From NCBI GenBank assembly GCA_016186905.1, contig JACPKS010000054.1:1-62446 (forward strand): 62,446 nt of DNA, read 5' to 3'. Made by a program: the position numbers and the translations under genes. Shown piece by piece: positions 8,960-17,294 of the stretch; the first letter of the stretch is position 1; each line of letters starts with the position of its first letter. The stretch is from Deltaproteobacteria bacterium. GTDB taxonomy: Bacteria > Bdellovibrionota > UBA1018 > UBA923. The notes beneath the pieces are model-generated. The model worked only from the letters and a program-made list of their open reading frames with translations. It ran no database searches and was not told where the DNA came from.

Positions 8960-9961
8960 ATGAGCGAGGAGCTTCTCATCCGAAAGCAGTCGTTGTTCCT
9001 GGTCGCGCCGGCTTACAACGAAGAGGAAAGCGTTCCGCGATTCGTGGACGAGGTCGATCGCGCGCTCAAGGCGTCGAAGCTCGACGCGCGTTATCGCGCG
9101 GAACTCGTTCTCGTCGACGACGGCTCGACCGACGCGACTTACGCCCGGTTAAGCGCGCTCGTGGAGGCGCGCCCCCGGGGCGCGGCGCGCTCGATGGCGG
9201 TCTTGAAACTTTCGCGGAATTTCGGGCATCAGTCGGCGCTCCACGCCGGGCTTGAATACGCATTCCAAAAGAGCGCTCGCGGCGATTTTTTCGTCGTGCT
9301 CGATTCCGATCTCCAGCATCCGCCGCGGCTTATCGCGGAAATCGTGAGGCATCTCGAAGCCGGAATCCATCACGCGCAGATGGTGCGTAAGGATGATCCG
9401 CGGGAGGGATGGTTCAAGAGAACTTCGAGCGGTCTGTTTTATCGCGTGTTCTCGTTTTTGGGATCCGTGAAACTTCCGCGCGGCGGTTCGGATTTTCGAG
9501 GATTCTCGCATCCGTTTCTCGAAGCGTATTTCAAGCTCCCCGAGCGCGAGCGCTTCAATCGGGGGCTATTCACCTGGTTGGGATTCAGCACGCTGCAAAT
9601 CCCCTACGAGCCCGGCGCCCGCGAGGCGGGGGTCTCGAAGTACTCCACGGTTAAAATGCTCAAGCTGGGCCTTACGGGCATCACCTACTTCAGCAGCAAG
9701 CCGCTTCTGTGGACGCTCGCGGCGATCACGATGTTGAGCGTCCTTTTCTGCGGCTCTTATATCGCGTTTGAAGCCGTCCGCTATTTTCACGGACATCATT
9801 ATGTTCTCGGTTGGCCCACGATCGTCTTCTTCGTTTGTTTCTGGGGCGGCTCGCTCTCGTTCGGACAGCTTCTTCTCGGTATTTACGTCTCGCGGATTTT
9901 CGAAGAGGTCAAAGGGCGCCCCGCGTACGTCATCGAAGAAACGCGGAATAGCGTCGATTAG
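8960..9961 (+). CDS. Family 2 glycosyltransferase with C-terminal membrane domain (GtrB/ArnC-like)
   Basis: The 333-residue protein has VAPAYNEEESVPRFVDEVD, LVLVDDGSTDATY, KLSRNFGHQSALHAGL, and VVLDSDLQHPP, the standard DPM1/GtrB catalytic core. Two membrane segments follow at about 248-270 and 280-310, typical of undecaprenyl-phosphate glycosyltransferases that load a sugar onto lipid for transfer outside. It follows the membrane protein at 7555-8952 by 7 bp. Its stop overlaps the convergent PilZ gene by 4 bp. Confidence 0.88.
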   Translation: MSEELLIRKQSLFLVAPAYNEEESVPRFVDEVDRALKASKLDARYRAELVLVDDGSTDATYARLSALVEARPRGAARSMAVLKLSRNFGHQSALHAGLEYAFQKSARGDFFVVLDSDLQHPPRLIAEIVRHLEAGIHHAQMVRKDDPREGWFKRTSSGLFYRVFSFLGSVKLPRGGSDFRGFSHPFLEAYFKLPERERFNRGLFTWLGFSTLQIPYEPGAREAGVSKYSTVKMLKLGLTGITYFSSKPLLWTLAAITMLSVLFCGSYIAFEAVRYFHGHHYVLGWPTIVFFVCFWGGSLSFGQLLLGIYVSRIFEEVKGRPAYVIEETRNSVD

Positions 9962-10332
9962 TGGCGCTCGGGTTCTTCTCCGTTCAAGAACTCCACGAGA
10001 TCGTCGAGCAGTTCGACGAATTTGACGTAAACCTGGTAGGCCTTGCTCGAGCGATCGGTGATTTCGCAGCCGGCCGTGCGATCTTCGGTATGCACGACGC
10101 GGAATTTAAGGGGAAGTTTTACTGCCGCGTTCAAGTGAAAGTGGCCTTCATAGCTGTGCCCGTCGCGGATTCCCGCGGATGCATCCATGAAAAAACCGAG
10201 TCCCTCCGCGCTGACGTCCTTTAAGTAGATTTTTCCGGCCCCCAGTTTCGGGATCGTGAGGAACACCATCATGTTCTCGATCACTCGTTTGCGTTCGGAT
10301 CTTCGCCGTTCCTGGACGTTGGGGTTCGTCAT
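9958..10332 (-). CDS. PilZ-domain protein
   Basis: This 124-residue protein is essentially one PilZ domain. An ERRRSERKRV stretch at residues 8-17 supplies the RxxxR c-di-GMP-binding arginines, and LKDVSAEGLGFF supplies the (D/N)xSxxG motif about 20 residues later. Binding of cyclic di-GMP is therefore likely. It follows the GYF_2 membrane protein on the minus strand with a 4-nt ATGA overlap, suggesting coupled expression. Confidence 0.85.
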   Translation of the reverse strand: MTNPNVQERRRSERKRVIENMMVFLTIPKLGAGKIYLKDVSAEGLGFFMDASAGIRDGHSYEGHFHLNAAVKLPLKFRVVHTEDRTAGCEITDRSSKAYQVYVKFVELLDDLVEFLNGEEPERH

Positions 10333-11792
10333 TTCACTTTCTCCTCGACCATGTTCTTGAGCAAATTCAGCGCCTCCAGAGTCGCCGCGGCCTGAGCGCG
10401 AATCTGGTCCATCGTGACTTTCTTCTCGAAAAAATCGGATTCGGTCTTGTGGAGGGTTTGCGACAGCTCGAAGGCTTTTGAAGCTTCGTCATAAACCGCC
10501 GGAAAGAGCCGGTCGGCCTTCACGAGGATTTTTTGCCGGATCTGATTCGAAAGCGCCTCGTATTTCGGCGCGTATTTTTTCCATTCCGCCGTGATTTTTT
10601 TGTCGGCCTTGGGATTTTTTCCGGTAAACGACTTGCTCAGCTTGAAGAACTTGCTCGCGCCTTCGTTGGCCATGTTTTCGAGCGTTGCCGAAAGATCGCG
10701 CAGCTCCGCGCTCTCGGCCTCGAGCTGCGCGCGGAGTTTCTCGTTCCAGGCTTTGAGTTTTTCCTCGTAACTCGCGTCGCGTTTTCCGCCGAGAAAGAAG
10801 ACATCGACTGAAAACGCCGACTTTCCCTGTGGAATGAGGCTGGGCGTGGCTTTTCGCGGAGTGGCCGCGAGCGCCAGGCTCACCTCGGGGGGCTGGTTGT
10901 CGGATTCGTACGCGATCAGCGTGTACTCGCCGCGCGGAAGAGGTTTGCCTTCGGCAAGTTGCAGCTTCGCCGACCGGGCCAGGTGATTCTTGAACGTCGC
11001 GGACGTTCTTGCCTCGTAATCGCGCGCGTTGAGGAGTGCTCCCGATTTTCCTTTGAGGAGGAGATCCAGATTCGTGCCGTCAGGAGTGTTTCCGGCGAAC
11101 ACGAAGACCGGGTCGAATTCCGCCCCGACCGGAAGGGCGACCGTGATGCGGGCGCCCTGCTCGATCGGCGTCCACGCGGCCTCGCGAAGCGCATCGGCGT
11201 CTTTGGGCGAAATGTCGTCGGGGATCTCCACGGGCGTCAGAAGGGCGCGCGCCTGTTTCGGGAGCATCGGCAGAACTTTGACGACATACGGCCGCGCGAA
11301 CTTGCGGACAGGCTCGACCGGAACGGGGATCTTCGGAAGCCCCAGCGCGTGAATCTTCTCTTTGACGTTCGCTTTTTCAAGAACCGGATCGAGCGTTCCG
11401 GTCACGACGGCCTGATAAAGGCCGGCGAGAAGAAGAAGCCAGAAAAACGTTTTGAAAAGCGGGAAGCGTTTCGGCGCGCGGGCGCCAAGCTCCGGCCGGC
11501 CCTCTTTCGACGGCTTGATCGTTTTTGTGACGGGCGTGCCCTTGGTGCCGAAGACCGTGATCGGGCCCGGCGGAGGGCCTTTGGCTTTGCCGCCGTTTGC
11601 GATGCCGAACTCGGGCAGGTCCCGCATCACGGTCCAGTTTTTCAATCCCGCGCGCCAGACGTAGCTCGTGGCTTTGGCGTCGCCTTTTTTCAGGCGCTGC
11701 TTGATCTCGGGAATCGTGAACGGCCCCTCGTGCTCGTCGACGACGTAGAGGAACCAGATTTTGTCGGTTTTGCCGGCGGATTTCTCTTCCAC
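10329..11792 (-). CDS. GYF_2-domain membrane protein
   Basis: The 487-residue protein starts with a GYF_2 (DUF4339) domain at about 11-65 (WFLYVVDEHEGPFTIPEI, then VWRAGLKNWTVM), a module common in predatory and myxobacterial lineages. A proline- and lysine-rich linker leads to one membrane span at about 115-135 (FFWLLLLAGLYQAVVTG). The remainder is a large charged domain with a helical C-terminal region from about residue 340. No catalytic motif is recognised. The operon with a PilZ protein suggests a role in c-di-GMP-linked envelope or motility control, which is inference. Confidence 0.75.
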   Translation of the reverse strand: MEEKSAGKTDKIWFLYVVDEHEGPFTIPEIKQRLKKGDAKATSYVWRAGLKNWTVMRDLPEFGIANGGKAKGPPPGPITVFGTKGTPVTKTIKPSKEGRPELGARAPKRFPLFKTFFWLLLLAGLYQAVVTGTLDPVLEKANVKEKIHALGLPKIPVPVEPVRKFARPYVVKVLPMLPKQARALLTPVEIPDDISPKDADALREAAWTPIEQGARITVALPVGAEFDPVFVFAGNTPDGTNLDLLLKGKSGALLNARDYEARTSATFKNHLARSAKLQLAEGKPLPRGEYTLIAYESDNQPPEVSLALAATPRKATPSLIPQGKSAFSVDVFFLGGKRDASYEEKLKAWNEKLRAQLEAESAELRDLSATLENMANEGASKFFKLSKSFTGKNPKADKKITAEWKKYAPKYEALSNQIRQKILVKADRLFPAVYDEASKAFELSQTLHKTESDFFEKKVTMDQIRAQAAATLEALNLLKNMVEEKVK

Positions 11793-11819
11793 TGTAACCA
11801 GAGTATAATCCGTGAAGCG

Positions 11820-12764
11820 ATGCCGAAAAAGATCAAAGACTGCTGGGCTGAAAAATCCCCGAATTCACCGGGCCGCTCCGCGCCGGCAAGGGCTGGCGCA
11901 AGGCGGGCCGTCGAGCTTCTCGGCGCCCCCGACGATCGCGGCGTTTTGAACGTCGGCGGAAGGCTCGGCGCCAATCGCGGTCCTGCGGCCGCGCGGCGGG
12001 CGCTCTCGCAGTTCATGTTGGGCATGGATGGCGCCGTCGGACGCGTGCGGTTGGGGCGCGGTTTCGACGTCGCTCCGGGGCTATCCATCGAGGAAGCCCA
12101 CCAGGCTCTGCGCGAGGCGGTGGCGGACGCGTTGCGTTCGGGCGTCGCTCCGCTGGTTCTCGGCGGGGGGCACGATTACGGCTATCCGCACGTCGCGGGC
12201 GCATTCGATGCGCTGGGCGCGAAAATCGCGCTGATCAACGTGGACGCGCATCTTGACGTGCGTCCGCCGGAGGGGGGCCTTATCACCAGCGGCTCGCCGT
12301 TTTTTCTAGCACTCGAATCAGGCGTGGTGCGTCCGCGGAATTTCGTGGAGTTCGGCATTCAGGAACACTGCAACGACGCGGGTTTTGGCGAGTACATCCG
12401 AAAAAAGCGCGCCAAGGTCGTGATGCTCAACGAAGCGCGAGCCGCGCGCGGCGGAGCGGTCGCGTATTTCGAGCGGCTTGTTGCCGGCTTCATCCGCAAA
12501 AAAATGCGCGTCGTGGTGAGCTTCGACGTGGATTCGGTACAGATGGCGCACGCGCCCGGAGTTTCGGCGCCGCAGGCGGACGGGTTTACAGCGTCGGAAT
12601 TCCTGGGCATGGCCGCCGTGTGCGGAGAATATCGCGGCGTCGCGACGATCGGATTTTTCGAGCTCGCCCCCGCCCTCGACCTTGGCGGCATGACCGCGCG
12701 GCTCGTGGCCACGGCGATGCACCGATACTTGAGCGCGCTTGGACGGCAAAAAGTTCCTGCCTAA
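11820..12764 (+). CDS. Arginase/agmatinase-family hydrolase, formimidoylglutamase-like
   Basis: The 314-residue protein carries the ureohydrolase metal ligands: GGGHDYGYP (His), NVDAHLDVR (Asp, His, Asp) and SFDVDSV (Asp, Asp). The APGVSAPQADG stretch and replacement of the third Asp of the usual DxDxxD are typical of HutG formimidoylglutamases. No other histidine-utilisation gene lies nearby, so the substrate is open. The frame runs open far upstream, opposite the GYF_2 gene, but the ATG at 11820 is the first one outside that gene. It is divergent from the GYF_2 gene with 27 bp between them. Confidence 0.82.
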   Translation: MPKKIKDCWAEKSPNSPGRSAPARAGARRAVELLGAPDDRGVLNVGGRLGANRGPAAARRALSQFMLGMDGAVGRVRLGRGFDVAPGLSIEEAHQALREAVADALRSGVAPLVLGGGHDYGYPHVAGAFDALGAKIALINVDAHLDVRPPEGGLITSGSPFFLALESGVVRPRNFVEFGIQEHCNDAGFGEYIRKKRAKVVMLNEARAARGGAVAYFERLVAGFIRKKMRVVVSFDVDSVQMAHAPGVSAPQADGFTASEFLGMAAVCGEYRGVATIGFFELAPALDLGGMTARLVATAMHRYLSALGRQKVPA

Positions 12765-12878
12765 AATAGCCGCATCTACATGATCCAGGCCATGTCTCTG
12801 GGTTTGTTTTCAGCCTTAAAGTTCTTGCCCGGTGCTGTCGAAGAGACTCATGGGTCCGGTAAAAAAAGGAGCTATGAG

Positions 12879-13346
12879 ATGAAAGACGGCGCCAAGGATG
12901 GTCAGGTTATCAACTTCGACGAGGCCAGAAAGGCCCGAATCGAGGAACGCCGCAGAAAATACGAGCGCGTGCTCTTCAGGCACGTGCTCGGCGCTTACGG
13001 TGTGGCGGAAGGCGAAGGGCTCAAGGCCATTGAGCTCGTCGATCTCAGCACCGACGGCTTGAGCTTTCAGCTTCCGCACGGCTCCAAGAATCTCGGAGCG
13101 GTGAAGGTCGGCCATGAGATGGTCTTTCGCATCTATTTCAGCGAACAGTCTTACATTCCGATCGGCGTGAAAATCCAAAACCAGCGCCCATACATCGAAG
13201 AGGGGCGCACGTACGAGCGCTTCGGCTGCGCCGTCGACAAGACGATGCGGAGTTACGAGACGTATCGGCTCTTTGTCGAGTTTCTGCGCAAGTACGCCGA
13301 AACCGCCCATCAGGATTCGGGCGACATGAAAATCTTTTTCTTTTGA
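12879..13346 (+). CDS. PilZ-domain-like protein
   Basis: The 155-residue protein has a basic KARIEERRRKYERVLFRH stretch followed by IELVDLSTDGLSFQLP, matching the spaced arginine and DxSxxG elements of PilZ domains. The first element is less canonical than in the protein at 9958-10332. The ATG at 12879 follows an AAAGGAG ribosome-binding site by 7 nt, which favours it over an in-frame ATG at 12780 that has no visible site. A c-di-GMP role is likely but binding is less certain. Confidence 0.75.
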   Translation: MKDGAKDGQVINFDEARKARIEERRRKYERVLFRHVLGAYGVAEGEGLKAIELVDLSTDGLSFQLPHGSKNLGAVKVGHEMVFRIYFSEQSYIPIGVKIQNQRPYIEEGRTYERFGCAVDKTMRSYETYRLFVEFLRKYAETAHQDSGDMKIFFF

Positions 13347-13393
13347 TCTTTCGCGCGCGATCCGTGCATATTGCCTGAGAAAGAACCGGGTGC

Positions 13394-14014
13394 ATGGATA
13401 GATTCGTCGAATTCCTACTTTATCTGCAGGGTCCCATCCCTTATCTTGCCGCTTTTCTGGTGCTGCTTGGCTGCGGCTTCGGCGTGCCGATTCCCGAGGA
13501 CATCGTGCTCTTCGCGATGGGGCTGCTTTCTTATTACGGTCTGGTCGACCTCAAGATCTCGATCCTCGTTTGTTTCGCCGGCGTGCTCATCGGTGACGTG
13601 ACCGTCTTTTATCTCGGGCGGCACTTCGGCGTGCGGCTCTTGAAGAAAAAGCTCTTCGCGAAATTCCTCCATCCGGAGAGGATGGGCCGCACGCGCGAGC
13701 TTCTGCTCAGATGGGGCAACAAGGTGATCTTCGCCGCGCGGTTCATGCCGGGGCTTCGCGCGCCGATGTTTTTTTCGGCGGGGACGTTTCAGCTGCCGTT
13801 CCGCGTGTTTATTTTCTACGACGGCCTGGCTGCGCTCTTATCGGTTCCGCTTTTGGTCGGAGTCGTGTTCTACTTCGGCGATCACGTTCATCGCGTCATT
13901 GTGGTCGCGAGAAAGGTTCAGCACGGGATCGTCGGCCTGATTCTCGCGATCGTCTTGTTTTTCGTGGTGAAGCACTTCATTTCGAAGACGCGCGCCGCCC
14001 GGCAATCACGCTGA
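13394..14014 (+). CDS. DedA/VTT-family membrane protein
   Basis: The 206-residue integral membrane protein has the DedA signature elements FGVPIPEDIVLFAMG near residue 30, GDVTVFYLGRHFG and the F.ARFMPGLRAPMFFSAG segment. DedA proteins work in the inner membrane as proton-driven lipid transporters or flippases, several of them for undecaprenyl phosphate or phosphatidylethanolamine. Five to six membrane segments can be seen. Its 3' end overlaps the convergent exchanger gene by 38 bp. Confidence 0.9.
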   Translation: MDRFVEFLLYLQGPIPYLAAFLVLLGCGFGVPIPEDIVLFAMGLLSYYGLVDLKISILVCFAGVLIGDVTVFYLGRHFGVRLLKKKLFAKFLHPERMGRTRELLLRWGNKVIFAARFMPGLRAPMFFSAGTFQLPFRVFIFYDGLAALLSVPLLVGVVFYFGDHVHRVIVVARKVQHGIVGLILAIVLFFVVKHFISKTRAARQSR

Positions 14015-15122
14015 ACAGAGTGGTCCAGGCCTCGCACTGCGCGGGCTTTCGCATCAGCCGAAAGCCTTCGATGGCGAACCACGCGAAGTAGATCGGAATC
14101 AGCGCGGTCCTGGACGACGGCAAGAAAAACTGAATCAACCAGAGCAAAAAAAGACCGGCCGCCTCGTACATCTTGATCTTCAAATCCGCGAGCAGCAGCA
14201 CCGCCAGCGCCGATTGCGCGACCGTGAGCAGGATCTCGTGTTCCTGAAACTCGGTGAAACGGATCGTCACGGGGTGCCCCGCGCTGATGCTGAAAATAAT
14301 CGGCACAAGCCCCGCCATCAACGTCCACTGGCAGATGATCGAGGAGAGCATGTTGGCGATCGCCATCGGAACCTTCGCTGGCTTGCGGGCCCAATTGAAA
14401 GCGGTGACTTTTTCCGGGAATTCGGAAGCGATCGGCGCGACCCACTGAATGAAGACGAACTCGCTCACCCCGAAACCCGTCGCCGTGGTTTTCAGAGCCT
14501 CCAGAAAAGGATGCGCGCAGGTGATGAGCGCGACGCCGCCGACGACGAAGAAAGCCCCGCCCCAGAGGAGCTGTTTGTGTTTGGAAAGCGAGAGCACTTT
14601 ATGGACCAGTCCGCCCGTGTCCTCTTCGTCTTCCTGGGGCGCGTGGATTCCGGCCAGGCGCTGTTTGTTGAGCATCCAAAAATAGAAAATATAAAGCCCG
14701 ATCAGGAGCGCGCCGTCGAGCGTCGTCCACGTTCCTTTGGCCCAGATCAACGTGAAGTAGGCGACCGAGATGGCAAGTCCGGCCGATTCGACGGCGAAAT
14801 GCCTTGGAAGCTGAATCGTATTCGTGGAAACGGGATGTGTTTTGCGGCGGGCGGAAGAGGAAATCCAGTGGATAAAGCAGATCATCGGCCAGCCAAGGCC
14901 CATGAGCAGGCGCAGGCTGCCCGTCAGGTTCGCGAGAACGAGATTGGAGTCGCGGCTCCAGGCGATGACGGCCTCGACCGCGAATTCCGGAGCGGTCTGC
15001 AGCCAGGCCAGCACCGCGAGCGCGATTCCGGCGGAAATGTGCACCGCCGCGACCTCGGCGCCCCAGCCGATGACCACCGAAGCGAAAAGCAGAAGCGGCA
15101 ACGTCCAGATGAGATCGGTCAT
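13977..15122 (-). CDS. CaCA-family cation exchanger-like membrane protein
   Basis: The 381-residue protein has about ten membrane segments in two halves. Each half holds an alpha-repeat-like motif: LQTAPEFAVEAVIAW with NLVLANLTGS, and WVAPIASEFPEKVTAF with MAIANMLSS. The paired acidic residues and the A-N-x-x-G/S elements are those of YrbG-like sodium/calcium or proton/calcium exchangers. A charged loop near residue 160 separates the halves, as in the family. The ion transported cannot be told. The start is ATG 15122. Confidence 0.85.
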   Translation of the reverse strand: MTDLIWTLPLLLFASVVIGWGAEVAAVHISAGIALAVLAWLQTAPEFAVEAVIAWSRDSNLVLANLTGSLRLLMGLGWPMICFIHWISSSARRKTHPVSTNTIQLPRHFAVESAGLAISVAYFTLIWAKGTWTTLDGALLIGLYIFYFWMLNKQRLAGIHAPQEDEEDTGGLVHKVLSLSKHKQLLWGGAFFVVGGVALITCAHPFLEALKTTATGFGVSEFVFIQWVAPIASEFPEKVTAFNWARKPAKVPMAIANMLSSIICQWTLMAGLVPIIFSISAGHPVTIRFTEFQEHEILLTVAQSALAVLLLADLKIKMYEAAGLFLLWLIQFFLPSSRTALIPIYFAWFAIEGFRLMRKPAQCEAWTTLFSVIAGRRASSK

Positions 15123-15200
15123 TCCACCATGCTAGCACGCGGAAGACGGCCGTGGTAAGGATGAGCCGAAGCGGATACGCGGTTCGCGCTCCAAGCGCGC

Positions 15201-15275
15201 GGTCTCGTGGTGTAATGGATAACATGACACCCTCCGAAGGTGTAGATACTGGTTCGATTCCAGTCGAGACTGCCA
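15201..15275 (+). tRNA. tRNA-Arg (CCG)
   Basis: A complete cloverleaf is visible. The acceptor stem is GGTCTCG with CGAGACT (one G-U pair). The D arm is GTGT with ACAT. The anticodon stem ACACC/GGTGT holds the loop CTCCGAA, giving anticodon CCG. The T arm ACTGG-TTCGATT-CCAGT follows. The discriminator base is G, and CCA is encoded at 15273-15275. It reads CGG arginine codons, which are common in this GC-rich DNA. Confidence 0.95.
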
Positions 15276-15282
15276 GCGCAAG

Positions 15283-15320
15283 CGCGATCAAAACGCGACA
15301 GGTGTCGCGTTTTGATCGCG
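15283..15320 (+). repeat. Perfect 18-bp inverted repeat downstream of tRNA-Arg
   Basis: The arms at 15283-15300 and 15303-15320 are exact reverse complements separated by 2 nt (GG), starting 8 bp after the tRNA CCA. The stem contains AAAA/TTTT but no T-run follows, so it is not a typical intrinsic terminator. It may protect or trim the tRNA 3' end, or be an inserted palindrome. The rest of the 255-bp stretch up to the peptidase gene holds a duplicated CGAGCTTGCG and further short palindromes but no gene. Confidence 0.8.
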
Positions 15321-15530
15321 ATGCGGATGAGCGAGCTTGCGCCAGCGAGCTTGCGAGCCAGCAAGCGGAGCGTGGCCGCGCAGCGGCCTGCACAGGTCGC
15401 CTCCTCGTTGCTCCCGCAGCTTGGATTTACGGGCAAAACGGCTGAAATGCGGCCCGGCTTGCGCTCTATTCTCGGCGTGGATACTCTTGAGCCAAGTCAA
15501 CAGACGTACTTCCAAGGACAGGAGGATTCT

Positions 15531-16739
15531 GTGCGATCCATCGCTCGAATTTCGGCCATGAGTGCCGCGTTTGCAGTCACCCTCTCCGCAGCTGCGGCTA
15601 TGCCCGCCTTCAATGAACTGCGGCTGATCGAAACTTCAGCGGCTCTGGCGAAGCTGTTTCAGGCCAGTCTTCCGGACGAAGTGAATGCGCTGGGGGAGCC
15701 GAACCAATCCCCGGTCCAGATGCTCGTGCAGCGAAGGGTTTTGGATGAGCTCGCGCGTCTCGTTCACGCGCACACGGGCCGCTGCGGAGGTTTCATCGAC
15801 GTGACCGACGAAAGTGTTTCGACGCTCGCCCGCGCCAGAGCGGCGCTGAAAAGAAAGGCGCCAGCGTCTTTTCCGGATTTAGCCGCCCGTCGTGAAGACG
15901 TCGTCAGAGCGCTCGATCAAATCGAGTCCGCGAACATCGAAGCCTTCGTGCGCGCGTATTCGGGGAATTTTTCCACGCGCCATGCTTCGAGCGCGGAAGG
16001 AGAGCAGGCGCCGAAATGGCTCGCGGCCCAGTGGAAAAAGATGGCTGACGATGCCGGCCGAACCGACATCCGCGTGGAGCTCGTCGATCCGCCGCGCGGG
16101 TACAGGCAGAACAGCGTACGCATCACGATTCCCGGCCGCGACGTGATGTTGCCGGCCGTGGTTCTCGGAGGCCATCTTGACAGCATCAATCACAAGGACG
16201 GCTCGCTCGCGCCGGGCGTGGACGACGACGGCTCGGGAATTTCGGCGCTTACCGAGATTTACCGCGTGATGCTTGCCGGCGGCTTTCGCCCGAAAGCCGA
16301 AGTGCGGATTTTCGGGTACGCCGCCGAGGAGCTCGGCCTTTTCGGCAGCCGCGCCATCGCCGAGCGCTACTCGCGCGAGAACGCGAAAGTGCGCGCTGTT
16401 TTTCAGCTCGATATGGTGGCGTATCCAGGCCAATCCAGAACGCTCACGTTCATCGACGATCACGTGAACACCGAGCTTACGACCTGGACCGAGCAGCTCT
16501 ACGGCTTGTACGTCGGCGGGCCGGTCCGGCACGACAGCTGCGGCTACGCGTGCAGCGACCACGCGTCGTGGGATCGCTACGGATTTCCCGCGGTCTTTCC
16601 GTTCGAGGCGTCCGACAGCGAGATGAACCCGCGCCTCCATTCGACGAAGGATTTGTGGGACGAGTACCTCGACGCCGAGTTCGCCGCGCGCTTCGCGAAG
16701 CTTGGCTACGCCTTCGCGGCCGTTCTCGCGGACGAATGA
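15531..16739 (+). CDS. Secreted M28-family metallopeptidase (aminopeptidase-like)
   Basis: The 402-residue protein has the two-zinc M28 ligand set in order: GGHLDSI (His), APGVDDDGSG (bridging Asp), AAEELGLFGS (catalytic and metal Glu), QLDMVAYPG (Asp) and RLHSTKD (His), as in Vibrio leucyl aminopeptidase. The GTG at 15531 follows a perfect AGGAGG by 5 nt and opens a signal peptide (RSIARISAMSAAFAVTLSAA) ending near AAAMPA, so it is chosen over in-frame codons reaching back to 15312. About 150 residues between signal and catalytic domain may be a propeptide. Export to the periplasm or outside is expected, with nutrient release as the likely role. Confidence 0.88.
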   Translation: MRSIARISAMSAAFAVTLSAAAAMPAFNELRLIETSAALAKLFQASLPDEVNALGEPNQSPVQMLVQRRVLDELARLVHAHTGRCGGFIDVTDESVSTLARARAALKRKAPASFPDLAARREDVVRALDQIESANIEAFVRAYSGNFSTRHASSAEGEQAPKWLAAQWKKMADDAGRTDIRVELVDPPRGYRQNSVRITIPGRDVMLPAVVLGGHLDSINHKDGSLAPGVDDDGSGISALTEIYRVMLAGGFRPKAEVRIFGYAAEELGLFGSRAIAERYSRENAKVRAVFQLDMVAYPGQSRTLTFIDDHVNTELTTWTEQLYGLYVGGPVRHDSCGYACSDHASWDRYGFPAVFPFEASDSEMNPRLHSTKDLWDEYLDAEFAARFAKLGYAFAAVLADE

Positions 16740-16745
16740 AAAGAA

Positions 16746-16786
16746 GAAGCCCGGAAACATCCTCCAAGGAGCGATGTCCGGGCTTC
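16746..16786. terminator. Probable bidirectional terminator hairpin
   Basis: Arms GAAGCCCGG (16746-16754) and CCGGGCTTC (16778-16786) form a 9-bp stem, with ACAT/ATGT pairing inside. On the minus strand the stem is followed by CTTCTTTTC, a reasonable T-rich tract. On the plus strand only a short TTTT follows after AAGG. It would end both the peptidase transcript and the small-ORF unit. Confidence 0.6.
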
Positions 16787-16879
16787 AAGGTTTTAGCCTC
16801 CGCGAACCCTCGGCTCCCTTAGCGCCATGGGAGCAAACTGAAGAGTCGCGTAGTTTCTTCTTTAACTGTTCCGGAAGCG

Positions 16880-16936
16880 TTATCCGCGTCCCGGTTCTTT
16901 AATAGCTCTATTCTTTTTTTCAAACGGTTTTTTCAT
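16880..16936 (-). CDS. Candidate 18-residue small ORF (second of pair)
   Basis: An ATG at 16936 starts a basic, lysine-rich 18-residue peptide (MKKPFEKKNRAIKEPGRG). It is preceded by CGAGGT, a moderate ribosome-binding site. It lies 27 bp after the stop of the first small ORF and about 95 bp before the terminator hairpin. Chance occurrence cannot be excluded for so short a frame. Confidence 0.3.
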   Translation of the reverse strand: MKKPFEKKNRAIKEPGRG

Positions 16937-16963
16937 TTTACCTCGTTTGTTGGATGTTAGGCC

Positions 16964-17059
16964 TCAGACCGGAGGCGACCTCTCGTGGTCTGAAGTGAGT
17001 TCAAGCAAATGTGACGGCACGGTTTCGTCGTGCAAGCCGTGAGCGATTGATTCCGTCAT
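16964..17059 (-). CDS. Candidate 31-residue small ORF with strong ribosome-binding site
   Basis: An ATG at 17059 lies 5 nt after AGGAGGTG, a near-perfect match to the anti-Shine-Dalgarno sequence and one of the strongest sites in the window. The peptide begins MTESIAHGLHDETVPSHLL and ends SPPV. It is acidic and histidine-rich, and has no membrane span or cysteine. It sits about 60 nt downstream of a TATAAT box on the same strand. No family is recognised. Confidence 0.4.
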   Translation of the reverse strand: MTESIAHGLHDETVPSHLLELTSDHERSPPV

Positions 17060-17125
17060 GGATGCACCTCCTGATGCGTTGATTTCGATACCGCGTCTGA
17101 TCTCTCTGAGGCGCGTTACGTCCTA

Positions 17126-17131
17126 ATTATA
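17126..17131 (-). promoter_or_regulatory. Possible -10 box for the small-ORF unit
   Basis: An exact TATAAT is present on the minus strand, about 60 nt upstream of the 31-residue ORF. The matching -35 position reads CTGCCC or ACTGCC, which is weak. The surrounding 17100-17290 is the most AT-rich stretch of this gap and otherwise holds nothing recognisable apart from the start region of the PilZ gene. Confidence 0.35.
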
Positions 17132-17294
17132 GCTCTGTTCGGATGCTTGGGCAGTGCCCGAGAAAAATAAATAAGATACGGATATTAAAGGGATTAAAAT
17201 TTTATTGTAAACTAGCTTTAACAAGCCGATTCCAGGGAGTTTTGGCGACTTGGTTTCGCGACCGTGTTATTTTTGAAATAAGAATCGAGCGCAG

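Noticed and set aside
10959..11819. Upstream extension of the ureohydrolase frame
   Set aside because: It runs antisense to the GYF_2 gene, and the enzyme's own start is ATG 11820.
14214..15158. 314-codon plus-strand frame opposite the CaCA-like gene
   Set aside because: Shadow of a clear membrane protein gene; strongly charged composition without a fold signature.
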